Source: Desulfuromonas sp. (GTDB taxonomy: Bacteria; Desulfobacterota; Desulfuromonadia; Desulfuromonadales; SZUA-401). From it: a stretch of DNA of 23,767 bases. Made by a program: the position numbers and the translations under genes. The notes under the pieces are model-generated. The model was not told the DNA's origin. It saw only the letters and a list, made by a program, of their open reading frames with translations, and made no database searches. This document shows positions 8,185 to 14,932 of this stretch, piece after piece (position 1 is the first letter of the stretch; the number at the start of each line of letters is the position of its first letter). The stretch spans positions 347-24,113 of the forward strand of contig PKUI01000085.1 in assembly GCA_002869605.1 (NCBI GenBank), in the 5' to 3' direction.

Positions 8185-9557
8185 CCGCCGCACGCATCAT
8201 GCTGATCGACAACGAAGAGGCTCTGTGCCGGATGATGACCGCCGTCCTCTCCGACCAGGGACACAAGGTCACCGCGTTCACCCGGCCGACCGTGGCGGTC
8301 AAGAGCTTCATCGCCGGCAACTGGGACCTGGTGATCTCCGATGTGAAGATGCCCGAGATGGACGGACTCGAAGTGCTACAGAACATCCGCGCCAAGGATG
8401 CGGACGTACCGATCATCATGATCACCGCGTTCGCCACCGTCGAAATGTCGATTCAGGCCCTGCGCAAGGGGGCCTGTGACATGCTCACCAAGCCGTTCGA
8501 GCCGGACGAACTGGTGTTCCGCATCAACAACGTGCTGCAGCGCAGCCAACTGCTTGAGGAAAACCGCGAGCTCAAGCAGGAACTGGCCAGCAAGTTCTCC
8601 TTCGATCACATCGTCGGCAACTCGGAGCCCCTCAAGCAGGTGCTCAACATGGTCGAAAAAGTGGCGGTCAGGGACACCTCGGTTCTCATCACCGGCGAAT
8701 CGGGAACCGGCAAGGAGCTGATCGCCCAGGCGATCCACTACAACTCGCCGCGCCGCAGCAAGCGCTTCATGGCGATCAACTGTGGTGCCCTGCCCGAGTC
8801 GCTGCTCGAAAGCGAACTGTTCGGTTACCGCAAAGGGGCCTTCACCGATGCCCGCGAAGACCGTGTCGGGCTGCTCGAAGCGGCCGATGCCGGAACCCTG
8901 TTTCTCGATGAAGTCGGTACGCTGCCGATGGCCATGCAGAAAAGCCTGCTGCGCTGCCTGCAGGAGCAGGAATTCATGCGCATCGGCGACACCCAGCCGA
9001 CCAAGGTCAACGTCCGCATCCTCTCGGCAACCAATGCCGACCTGCAGCAATCGGTGACCGACGGTTCATTCCGAGAAGACCTCTACTATCGCCTGAATGT
9101 CGTCAACCTGCGTCTGCCGCCGCTGCGCGAACGTCCGGATGACATTCCACTGCTGATCAGCCATTTCGTAGCGACGCAAAACAAGGAATTTTCGAGCCAC
9201 GTCAAAGGCTTCACACCGTTGGCCATGGAAGCAGCACGCGAATATGCCTGGCCCGGAAACATCCGCCAGCTACAGAACGTGGTCGAGGCATGCATGACCA
9301 TGTGCCCCGACGAGCATATCGATCTCGACACCTTGGGACAGTTCATCCAGTTGCCGGGGGAGAGTGACCTCGGTTCCGACCTGACCGGCCAGGACTACAA
9401 CGACGCTCTGGCGCGCTTCGAAACCCGCTACCTGCGCAACCTGCTGCGCGCCACCGGCGGCAACATCGAAGAAGCCGCCCGTCAGGCGGGAATGAACATG
9501 GCAACGATCTACCGTAAGCTGAAAAAATACCAGCTTAAACGGGAAGACATTCTCTAG
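8181..9557 (+). CDS. NtrC-family sigma-54-dependent response regulator
   Basis: A 458-residue enhancer-binding response regulator. The receiver domain (1-120) has phospho-acceptor D54 in SDVKMP, T82 and K104; the acidic pocket is D10-N11, with Asn where a second Asp is usual. The AAA+ domain (about 143-370) has Walker A GESGTGKE (172-179), Walker B FLDE (241-244, D243-E244) and the sigma-54 contact loop GAFTDA (219-224), where most relatives have GAFTGA. The C-terminus is a Fis-type helix-turn-helix (NIEEAARQAGMNMATIYRKL, about 428-447). The ATG at 8181 overlaps the kinase stop, making a cognate pair. Two identical inverted repeats starting at its stop codon, followed by a -24/-12 promoter, suggest that it activates the next gene. 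Confidence 0.95.
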   Translation: MTAARIMLIDNEEALCRMMTAVLSDQGHKVTAFTRPTVAVKSFIAGNWDLVISDVKMPEMDGLEVLQNIRAKDADVPIIMITAFATVEMSIQALRKGACDMLTKPFEPDELVFRINNVLQRSQLLEENRELKQELASKFSFDHIVGNSEPLKQVLNMVEKVAVRDTSVLITGESGTGKELIAQAIHYNSPRRSKRFMAINCGALPESLLESELFGYRKGAFTDAREDRVGLLEAADAGTLFLDEVGTLPMAMQKSLLRCLQEQEFMRIGDTQPTKVNVRILSATNADLQQSVTDGSFREDLYYRLNVVNLRLPPLRERPDDIPLLISHFVATQNKEFSSHVKGFTPLAMEAAREYAWPGNIRQLQNVVEACMTMCPDEHIDLDTLGQFIQLPGESDLGSDLTGQDYNDALARFETRYLRNLLRATGGNIEEAARQAGMNMATIYRKLKKYQLKREDIL

Positions 9558-9560
9558 CGG

Positions 9561-9576
9561 TTTGCATTTCTGCAAA
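9561..9576. promoter_or_regulatory. Inverted repeat 1, probable activator-binding (enhancer) site
   Basis: TTTGCA-N4-TGCAAA, within a longer perfect 11-bp inverted repeat (9556-9566 with 9571-9581) that begins inside the regulator's stop codon. The same half-sites recur at 9594. It could also form an mRNA hairpin, but no U-run follows. Confidence 0.65.
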
Positions 9577-9593
9577 CCGCTCGCCGCGTGTTC

Positions 9594-9609
9594 TTTGCAC
9601 TTTTGCAAA
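9594..9609. promoter_or_regulatory. Inverted repeat 2, probable activator-binding (enhancer) site
   Basis: TTTGCA-N4-TGCAAA, with half-sites identical to the first. The centres are 33 bp apart, about three helical turns, as expected for two dimers on one DNA face. It lies about 120 bp upstream of the -12 element. Confidence 0.65.
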
Positions 9610-9654
9610 AATGCCACCCCCCTCCCCCCGGTACAGCCTCACCTTAATTCACTG

Positions 9655-9667
9655 TAACCTGCTGATA
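9655..9667 (-). promoter_or_regulatory. Putative IHF-binding site
   Basis: On the minus strand TATCAGCAGGTTA fits the IHF consensus WATCARNNNNTTR at every defined position. It sits between the inverted repeats and the -24/-12 promoter, where IHF typically bends DNA at sigma-54 promoters. The consensus is short, so chance matches occur. Confidence 0.45.
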
Positions 9668-9707
9668 TCACAAAAGGCACAGATCTAACGACACCTAGCG
9701 GTGCCGG

Positions 9708-9724
9708 TTGGTATGCCGTTTGCT
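9708..9724 (+). promoter_or_regulatory. Sigma-54 (-24/-12) promoter of the Cys-rich membrane protein gene
   Basis: TTGGTATGCCGTTTGCT carries GG (9710-9711) and GC (9722-9723) separated by exactly 10 bp, with TTGG and TTTGCT flanks close to the consensus YTGGCACG-N4-TTGCW. The predicted start is near 9735. The preceding NtrC-type gene and paired inverted repeats support the call. Confidence 0.68.
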
Positions 9725-9760
9725 CTTCCATAGAATGTTCTTTTTTCTCTCAATGGGTAT

Positions 9761-9798
9761 GGGGAGCCTCGATGGTTGAGGGGCCGGAAAGGCTCCCC
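9761..9798 (+). promoter_or_regulatory. Leader hairpin covering a ribosome site
   Basis: GGGGAGCCT (9761-9769) is perfectly complementary to AGGCTCCCC (9790-9798). The left arm contains the ribosome site GGGGAG for an ATG at 9772, which would lie in the loop. The hairpin would block that start and favour ATG 9832, or provide translational control. Confidence 0.5.
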
Positions 9799-9831
9799 CA
9801 CTGCCTGCAACGTTACTGTCGCGAGGGGCAT

Positions 9832-10590
9832 ATGCCGCAAGATCACGTTTGTCCTTATTTTCATAATGAGTCGGGTTGCGATGTCGGGGAAGATTACATC
9901 TCCCCCCACGACGTCGAGACCATTGTCGAATTCTGCAATGGTCACTACCCGGAATGTATCACCTACCGCATGATCACGGAGCATGGCATGGATGCGATCA
10001 AAAAATCAGCGACCATCGACCACCCGGCCTCTTCGCAACACGAGGTCTCACTGACCCCCCTGACACGCAGCATCATCGCCATGTTTGGATTGGCCCTCGG
10101 GCTCTGCCTCGGGGCACCTCACGGCATTGCCTCGTCATTCGCCACCGTGTCACTGATGGCCGGCGGCCTGGTGCTGATGGTTCACGGACTGCATGACTGG
10201 CGACATGACAAGCCATTTGCCGCGACGATCAATTGCGCCTATGGGCTTTTCGGGGTTTCCCTGATTCCCCTGGTGACCTTACCTCAAGCCGGGATCAGCG
10301 CCACTCCCGACCCCTGGGGGACCACCTCGTACCTGGCCATGTGGGGGCTCTTCAGTATTGCCATCTACCTCACCGCCTTTGAATACGACCGCTGGCTCGG
10401 CAGTGTTTTCGGGCTGCTCACCGCAGCTATCCTGACCCTGTCCGTGGCCACCGCCATCGGTAGCGATTCGCTTGCCCGCTCTGCCGGGGTGCTGTTCGTT
10501 GCCAGCAGCCTGGTCGGCCTACTCCCCATGCTCCTGCAACGTCGCTCCGAACATGCGCTGGCCACCTCGCGCCACCCAGACACACTCTAA
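9832..10590 (+). CDS. Cys-rich N-terminal domain fused to a six-TM membrane protein
   Basis: A 252-residue protein. The cytosol-sized N-terminus (1-70) has four cysteines (C7, C16, C35, C42) in CPYFHNESGC and FCNGHYPEC contexts, possibly binding a metal. Six hydrophobic segments follow at about 79-97, 101-121, 129-150, 163-182, 188-208 and 215-236. The pattern MAGGL...GL.DW...FAAT....YG.F..SL (109-144) recalls GPR1/FUN34/YaaH acetate transporters, which also have six TMs, but their NPAPLGL signature is absent; this is inference only. ATG 9832 has GAGGGG at 9823-9828. The in-frame ATG at 9772 has a good ribosome site but lies inside a hairpin, so the longer 272-residue form cannot be excluded. 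A sigma-54 promoter and the upstream two-component operon suggest induced expression. A bidirectional terminator follows. Confidence 0.7.
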   Translation: MPQDHVCPYFHNESGCDVGEDYISPHDVETIVEFCNGHYPECITYRMITEHGMDAIKKSATIDHPASSQHEVSLTPLTRSIIAMFGLALGLCLGAPHGIASSFATVSLMAGGLVLMVHGLHDWRHDKPFAATINCAYGLFGVSLIPLVTLPQAGISATPDPWGTTSYLAMWGLFSIAIYLTAFEYDRWLGSVFGLLTAAILTLSVATAIGSDSLARSAGVLFVASSLVGLLPMLLQRRSEHALATSRHPDTL

Positions 10591-10611
10591 AGCACCCTGC
10601 CTTAAACAAAC

Positions 10612-10645
10612 AAAAAGCCCCGCAGGTTTAACCTGCGGGGCTTTT
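10612..10645. terminator. Bidirectional intrinsic terminator
   Basis: An 11-bp perfect stem GCCCCGCAGGT/ACCTGCGGGGC (10617-10627 with 10631-10641) is flanked by AAAAA on the left and TTTT on the right. It serves the membrane protein gene on the plus strand and the PilZ gene on the minus strand. Confidence 0.9.
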
Positions 10646-10668
10646 CTTGTGGAACATTGTAAAAATCG

Positions 10669-11031
10669 TTAACGGCTTTCAAACAACAGGTGCAATTCTT
10701 TCTCGACCTGATCCGGATCACCGGTATTGAGTTCCAGCAAACGGCGCAGATGCGCAAACGATTCAGGGTCGGAGGTGGTGAACTTGAAGCCGATAGCGTT
10801 GCCATTAAAATGCACCGCCTCGGCATTAAAATCGAGAGCGATGTCGCTACCGGAAAGGTCGATCACCAGGTGACAAACCGCCCCTGATTCAACCGTTATC
10901 GGAGGCTCAAAACTGACCAGCGCACCATGCAGGGAGATATCGAGCAAGTGCCCCTCGCTATGCTTCCCCGAAACGTCAAGGTGAGCCTCAGTTGCAAAAG
11001 AAACCCTGCCGAAATGTCGCTTCTCGTTCAT
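10669..11031 (-). CDS. PilZ domain protein, predicted cyclic-di-GMP receptor
   Basis: A 120-residue, single-domain PilZ protein. The two c-di-GMP-binding motifs are present: RxxxR as R5-HFG-R9, and DxSxxG as D31-I-S-L-H-G36. Beta-strand-rich sequence with FNAEAVHFNGNAIGFKF (about 68-84) follows, then a C-terminal helix. There is no attached output domain, so it would act by binding a partner. The ATG at 11029-11031 has an AGGAGGGGAGT ribosome site directly upstream. It starts 21 nt after the ssb stop on the same strand, so the two are likely cotranscribed, an unusual pairing of replication and signalling genes. It ends 24 nt before a bidirectional terminator. Confidence 0.88.
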   Translation of the reverse strand: MNEKRHFGRVSFATEAHLDVSGKHSEGHLLDISLHGALVSFEPPITVESGAVCHLVIDLSGSDIALDFNAEAVHFNGNAIGFKFTTSDPESFAHLRRLLELNTGDPDQVEKELHLLFESR

Positions 11032-11052
11032 ACTCCCCTCCTGGTCGCTAGG

Positions 11053-11505
11053 CTAGAATGGGATGTCATCGTCCGGGTTGAACGGCGGCTCCTCGTAGCT
11101 CGGGCCACTCTGCGGCGCCGGCTCCTGAGAAGGCTGCCAGTTACCGCGCTGTCCTCCTCCGCCGCCACCCTCGTCACCACCGCGGCCAAGCATCTGCATG
11201 TTGTCCGCCACGATCTCGGTGATGTAACGCTTGTTGCCGTCACGGTCATCGTAGGAGCGGGTCTGAATCTTGCCCTCGATATAGACCTGACGCCCCTTGT
11301 GCAGGTACTTGCCGCAAATTTCGGCCAAGCCCCGCCACGCTACAATATTATGCCACTCGGTGCGTTCCTGCTGTTGCCCGTCGCGCCCCTTGAAACGTTC
11401 ACTGGTAGCAATCGAGAAGGTCACCACCGCGACCCCCGACGGGGTATAACGCAGCTCGGGATCCTTACCGAGATTGCCTACCAGAATTACCTTATTTACC
11501 GACAT
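11053..11505 (-). CDS. ssb: Single-stranded DNA-binding protein
   Basis: A 150-residue SSB, the homotetrameric protein that coats single-stranded DNA in replication, repair and recombination. The OB-fold (about 1-108) begins [20 protein letters not shown] and contains [21 protein letters not shown] and [12 protein letters not shown] glycine-rich linker ([13 protein letters not shown]) leads to an acidic tip ending DDDIPF, the standard docking peptide for SSB partners. The ATG follows AGGAGG with a 6-nt gap. Length is ordinary for the family. A sigma-70-like promoter is visible upstream, and the PilZ gene follows closely. Confidence 0.97.
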   Translation of the reverse strand: MSVNKVILVGNLGKDPELRYTPSGVAVVTFSIATSERFKGRDGQQQERTEWHNIVAWRGLAEICGKYLHKGRQVYIEGKIQTRSYDDRDGNKRYITEIVADNMQMLGRGGDEGGGGGGQRGNWQPSQEPAPQSGPSYEEPPFNPDDDIPF

Positions 11506-11550
11506 TCAAGCCTCCTGCCCTTATCAAAAATCGATGACATTAACGTTTCG

Positions 11551-11579
11551 AGTCTAACGGAAATACCCTGGACTGTAAA
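11551..11579 (-). promoter_or_regulatory. Putative sigma-70 promoter of ssb
   Basis: On the minus strand TTTACA (11579-11574), a 17-bp spacer and TAGACT (11556-11551) precede ssb, predicting a leader of about 40 nt. Confidence 0.5.
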
Positions 11580-11596
11580 GGCTTTCGGGAAAAGGT

Positions 11597-11625
11597 TTGA
11601 CTGCCTCGCCCGCAGTTACTAAACT
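11597..11625 (+). promoter_or_regulatory. Putative sigma-70 promoter of plsC-rnj
   Basis: TTGACT (11597-11602) and TAAACT (11620-11625) are 17 bp apart, each five of six to consensus. Transcription would start near 11632, about 29 nt before the plsC ATG. Confidence 0.6.
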
Positions 11626-11660
11626 GTCGTCTTTACAGGAGATTCTTCCCGGAGACCACG

Positions 11661-12362
11661 ATGTTACGTACACTGTTTTTCTATCTCAGCTTCTATCCCT
11701 GGACCCTGTTCGTGATCCTTACCGGCGTGCCGCTCTCCTTTATCCGCGCCGACTACCTGCACAACTATGCGTGCCTGTGGGGGAGGATCGGCCTACTCCT
11801 CGCGGGGGTACGCCTGACCGTGCACGGAAAGGAACACCTGAACAACTCCGGCTCAGTCATCTATATGGGGAACCACCAGAGCAACTTCGACATCCTCGCC
11901 CTGTTCGCCGGGCTCCCCGGGCAGTTCCGCTGGATCGCCAAGGAGGAGCTGTTTCGCATCCCGCTGTTCGGTTACAGCATGAAACGCTGCGGCTACATCC
12001 CGCTCAACCGTAAAGACCGCCGCAAGGCGCTACTCAGCATGCGCTCCGCGGCCGAGAGGATCGCCGCGGGGACCTCGGTGATCATCTTCCCCGAGGGGAC
12101 CCGTTCCGAGGACGGCAACCTGCTCCCATTCAAGAAGGGGGGCTTCAGCCTCGCCCAGCAGGCCGGCGTGCCGATCGTCCCGTTGGCCATCAACGGCAGC
12201 CGTGGCATCAACCCCAAGGGGAGCCTGCGCGTGTTTGGCGGCCATATCGAGATCACTATTTTCCCGCCGCTTGCCAGCGAGGGCCCGGTTGAAGACCTGA
12301 TGGAGCGCGTGCGTACCACCATCGTAGAGTCCCTTCAGGCGACCCCTTCAGAAGCCGCATGA
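11661..12362 (+). CDS. plsC: 1-acyl-sn-glycerol-3-phosphate acyltransferase
   Basis: A 233-residue membrane-associated enzyme that acylates lysophosphatidic acid to phosphatidic acid. A hydrophobic N-terminus (about 5-30) anchors it. Motif I is NHQSNFD with H72 and D77, the HX4D catalytic pair. Motif III is FPEGTRSED (143-151), and VPIVPLAINGS supplies the later conserved block. The ATG at 11661 has GGAGA 5 nt upstream. The stop overlaps the RNase J start by 4 bp (ATGA), so the two genes are translationally coupled despite unrelated functions. PlsC-family enzymes vary in acyl donor and acceptor, so the exact substrate is assigned by family only. Confidence 0.92.
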   Translation: MLRTLFFYLSFYPWTLFVILTGVPLSFIRADYLHNYACLWGRIGLLLAGVRLTVHGKEHLNNSGSVIYMGNHQSNFDILALFAGLPGQFRWIAKEELFRIPLFGYSMKRCGYIPLNRKDRRKALLSMRSAAERIAAGTSVIIFPEGTRSEDGNLLPFKKGGFSLAQQAGVPIVPLAINGSRGINPKGSLRVFGGHIEITIFPPLASEGPVEDLMERVRTTIVESLQATPSEAA

Positions 12363-14038
12363 AGTTGGAACCCTGCACCTCGGCCCAAACCCTGCGCCTG
12401 CTGCCGCTTGGCGGCCTGGGGGAGATCGGCCTCAACCTGATGGCGCTCGAGTGCGCCGGAAAAATTCTTCTCATCGACTGCGGGCTGATGTTCCCCGAGG
12501 CGACCATGCTCGGCGTAGATCTGGTCCTTCCCGACATCACGGTCCTCGAAGAGCGGAGCGACGACATCCTCGGTCTGCTCCTAACCCATGGCCACGAAGA
12601 CCACATCGGCGCCCTCCCCTACCTCTGGGAGCGGATCGGTGAACCGACCGTCTATGGCACCACCATGACCCTTGGACTGGTCTCGGCACGCCTCGAGGAA
12701 CACCAGCTGAAAAGCCGGGTGCCTCTGGTCAAGGTCGACCTGAAAGTCCCCCTGCAGCTCGGCCCCTTCGAGGTCGAGTTTTTCCGCGCCGCGCACTCGA
12801 TCGTCGACGGCGCGGGCTTAGGCATCCGCACCCCGGCCGGGCGGGTGGTGCATACCGGCGACTTCAAACTCGACGCCACCCCGGTCGACGGGGAAACCAC
12901 CGACCTGGCACGCCTCGCCGCCTACGGCGAAGAGGGGGTCCTGCTACTGCTCTCCGACTCCACCAATGTCGAACGGAGCGGCTTCACGCTCTCGGAGCGC
13001 GTGGTCGGCGAAGCCTTCGACGAGCTGCTGCGCGACAGCCAGGGGCGCGTGCTGGTTGCCACCTTCTCCTCCAATATCCACCGCATCCAGCAGCTGTGCG
13101 ACGCAGCCGCGGCCAACCGCCGCCGGGTGGTCATCAGCGGGCGCAGCATGGAACAGAACGTCGCCACCGCACGCAAGCTCGGTTTCCTCAAGGTACCGGA
13201 CAACCTGCTGCTCGACCTCAAGGAGTTACCACGGCTGAGACCGGAGGAGACCGTGATCCTGACCACCGGCAGCCAGGGGGAACCGCTCAGTTCCCTGTCG
13301 CGCATCGCCATGGACGACCACAAGCAGATCCGCGTCGCAGCGGGTGACACCGTGATCCTCTCGGCCCGTTCCATCCCCGGCAACGAACGCGCCATCGCCA
13401 CTCTGATCAATCACCTCTACCGTCGCGGCGCCGAGGTGCACTACGAACGCACCAGCGAGATCCACGTCTCCGGACACGCCAGCCAGGAAGAGCTCAAGCT
13501 GGTGCTCGGACTGACCAGGCCCCGTTACTTCGTACCGATCCATGGCGAGTATCGCCACCTGGTCAAGCACGCGGCCCTCGCCCGCGAGCTTGGCATCCCG
13601 CAGCAGCATGCCGTGGTGCTCGAGAACGGCCAGCCGCTCAAGCTCTCCGACAACGGCCTGCAACTCGAGGATCGAGTCGCCAGCGGGCGGGTGTTCGTCG
13701 ATGGCAAGGGGGTCGGTGACATCGGCGACCTGGAGCTACGTGACCGCAGCCATCTGGCCCACCACGGCCTGGTGGTTTGCCTGCTCGCCCTGGAGGGAAA
13801 AAGCGGACGTTGCGTCTACGGACCTGAGCTGCTGACACGCGGCTTCATCGATGACGGGTGGCAAGACTATCTGGAAGAAGCACGACAGAAGGTTCTTGCC
13901 CTGCTCGAAGAACTCAGCCCCGCCGCCCTCGCCGACCAGGAGGAGCTGCGCGTCGAGGTGCGCAGGAGTCTCAAGCGCTACTTCTCGCGCACCATCGACC
14001 GTCGCCCGCTGATCCTGCCGGTGATCATGGAACTGTAA
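12359..14038 (+). CDS. rnj: Ribonuclease J
   Basis: A 559-residue metallo-beta-lactamase/beta-CASP ribonuclease with endonuclease and 5'-to-3' exonuclease activity in RNA processing and decay. The zinc motif THGHEDHIG has H77, H79, D81 and H82. HSIVDGAG and VVHTGDFKLD supply further ligands. The beta-CASP block has TGSQGEPLSSLSRIA, and the late motif HVSGHASQEELKLVL with FVPIHGEYRHL is typical of RNase J rather than other beta-CASP enzymes. The length matches the family (about 550-560). The ATG at 12359 lies inside the plsC stop. RNase J occurs in deltaproteobacteria, which supports the taxonomic reading. Nothing is missing. Confidence 0.95.
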   Translation: MKLEPCTSAQTLRLLPLGGLGEIGLNLMALECAGKILLIDCGLMFPEATMLGVDLVLPDITVLEERSDDILGLLLTHGHEDHIGALPYLWERIGEPTVYGTTMTLGLVSARLEEHQLKSRVPLVKVDLKVPLQLGPFEVEFFRAAHSIVDGAGLGIRTPAGRVVHTGDFKLDATPVDGETTDLARLAAYGEEGVLLLLSDSTNVERSGFTLSERVVGEAFDELLRDSQGRVLVATFSSNIHRIQQLCDAAAANRRRVVISGRSMEQNVATARKLGFLKVPDNLLLDLKELPRLRPEETVILTTGSQGEPLSSLSRIAMDDHKQIRVAAGDTVILSARSIPGNERAIATLINHLYRRGAEVHYERTSEIHVSGHASQEELKLVLGLTRPRYFVPIHGEYRHLVKHAALARELGIPQQHAVVLENGQPLKLSDNGLQLEDRVASGRVFVDGKGVGDIGDLELRDRSHLAHHGLVVCLLALEGKSGRCVYGPELLTRGFIDDGWQDYLEEARQKVLALLEELSPAALADQEELRVEVRRSLKRYFSRTIDRRPLILPVIMEL

Positions 14039-14068
14039 GCTACGTAAACACCATCGGATTGACTTTAT

Positions 14069-14099
14069 ATGACACAGCTCTGCCCGATTCTGTTATCCT
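14069..14099 (+). promoter_or_regulatory. Weak candidate promoter of uppP-ftsK
   Basis: ATGACA (14069-14074) and TATCCT (14094-14099) are 19 bp apart, longer than ideal. A TTGACT at 14059 has no matching -10. No terminator separates RNase J from uppP, so read-through is also possible. Confidence 0.3.
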
Positions 14100-14121
14100 C
14101 GCTTTTCTCGAGGAGCACACC

Positions 14122-14919
14122 ATGAACTACCTACAAGCAACCCTACTCGGCCTGGTCCAGGGCCTGACCGAATTCCTGCCGGTTTCATCCAGCGGCCACC
14201 TGGCGATTACCCAGCACTACCTGCCCGGCTTCGAACAGCCGGGACTGCTGTTCGACATCCTTCTGCACCTCGCCACCATGGGCGCGGTGATGATTTACTT
14301 CCGACGCGATATCGGGCTGCTGCTCAGCTCTCCCTGGCGACGCGACGCAGCGGGGCGCGACTACCGTCGTCTGCTGGTACTGATCGTGGTCGCGTCAATC
14401 CCAACCGGCCTCATCGGACTGACCTTCAAGGACTTCTTCGAGGGGCTGTTCGAGAACATCCCGGTGGTCGCCTGCATGCTGCTGGTCACCGGCACCCTGC
14501 TGTGGTTCGCAGAACGCCTGACCCGCGCCGAACGCCCGCTCTCGGCGCTGAACTGGCGCGACGCCCTGCTTACCGGCATCGTCCAGGGGCTGGCGGTCAT
14601 CCCCGGCATCTCCCGCTCCGGCTCGACCATCGCGGTCCTGCTGATGCGCCGGGTCGACGGACAGAGCGCCGCGCGCTTCTCCTTCCTGATGTCGCTGCCG
14701 GCGATCTTCGGCGCAACCCTGCTCTCGCTGCGCGACCTCGAGGCGGTCCAGGCGGGCCAGCTGGGAGCCTACGGCGTCGGCATGCTGGTCGCCTTCGTCT
14801 CCGGTCTGGCGGCGATCCACTTCCTGCTCGCCCTGCTGCGCCAGAAACGCCTGATCTTCTTCGCCCTTTACTGCTGGGTGGCCGGCGCGCTATTCTTAGG
14901 TGTTTCCTATTTCAACTGA
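14122..14919 (+). CDS. uppP: Undecaprenyl-diphosphatase (BacA/UppP type)
   Basis: A 265-residue polytopic inner-membrane enzyme that recycles the undecaprenyl lipid carrier for peptidoglycan and other wall polymers. The N-terminal catalytic block is QGLTEFLPVSSSGH (13-26), with the (E/Q)xxxE pattern and conserved SSSGH. The second signature is PGISRSGSTI near residue 160. The remainder is strongly hydrophobic, with about seven to eight membrane segments. The ATG at 14122 has GAGGAG 6 nt upstream and starts the conserved N-terminus exactly; the open frame extending upstream overlaps RNase J and is not used. The ftsK start follows the stop after 13 nt, so both are likely in one transcript of envelope and division genes. 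Confidence 0.95.
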   Translation: MNYLQATLLGLVQGLTEFLPVSSSGHLAITQHYLPGFEQPGLLFDILLHLATMGAVMIYFRRDIGLLLSSPWRRDAAGRDYRRLLVLIVVASIPTGLIGLTFKDFFEGLFENIPVVACMLLVTGTLLWFAERLTRAERPLSALNWRDALLTGIVQGLAVIPGISRSGSTIAVLLMRRVDGQSAARFSFLMSLPAIFGATLLSLRDLEAVQAGQLGAYGVGMLVAFVSGLAAIHFLLALLRQKRLIFFALYCWVAGALFLGVSYFN

Positions 14920-14932
14920 GCCTAAAGGAACT

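Noticed and set aside
9556..9581. The 11-bp hairpin as the intrinsic terminator of the regulator gene
   Set aside because: No U-run follows, and the identical half-sites recurring 33 bp downstream fit protein binding better.
9676..9690. GGCAC followed by TAACG as a second sigma-54 promoter
   Set aside because: No GC at the -12 position; only the 9708-9724 element has GG-N10-GC.
13858..14121. 88-codon upstream extension of uppP
   Set aside because: It overlaps the end of RNase J, is Arg/Pro-rich, and the family N-terminus and ribosome site begin at 14122.
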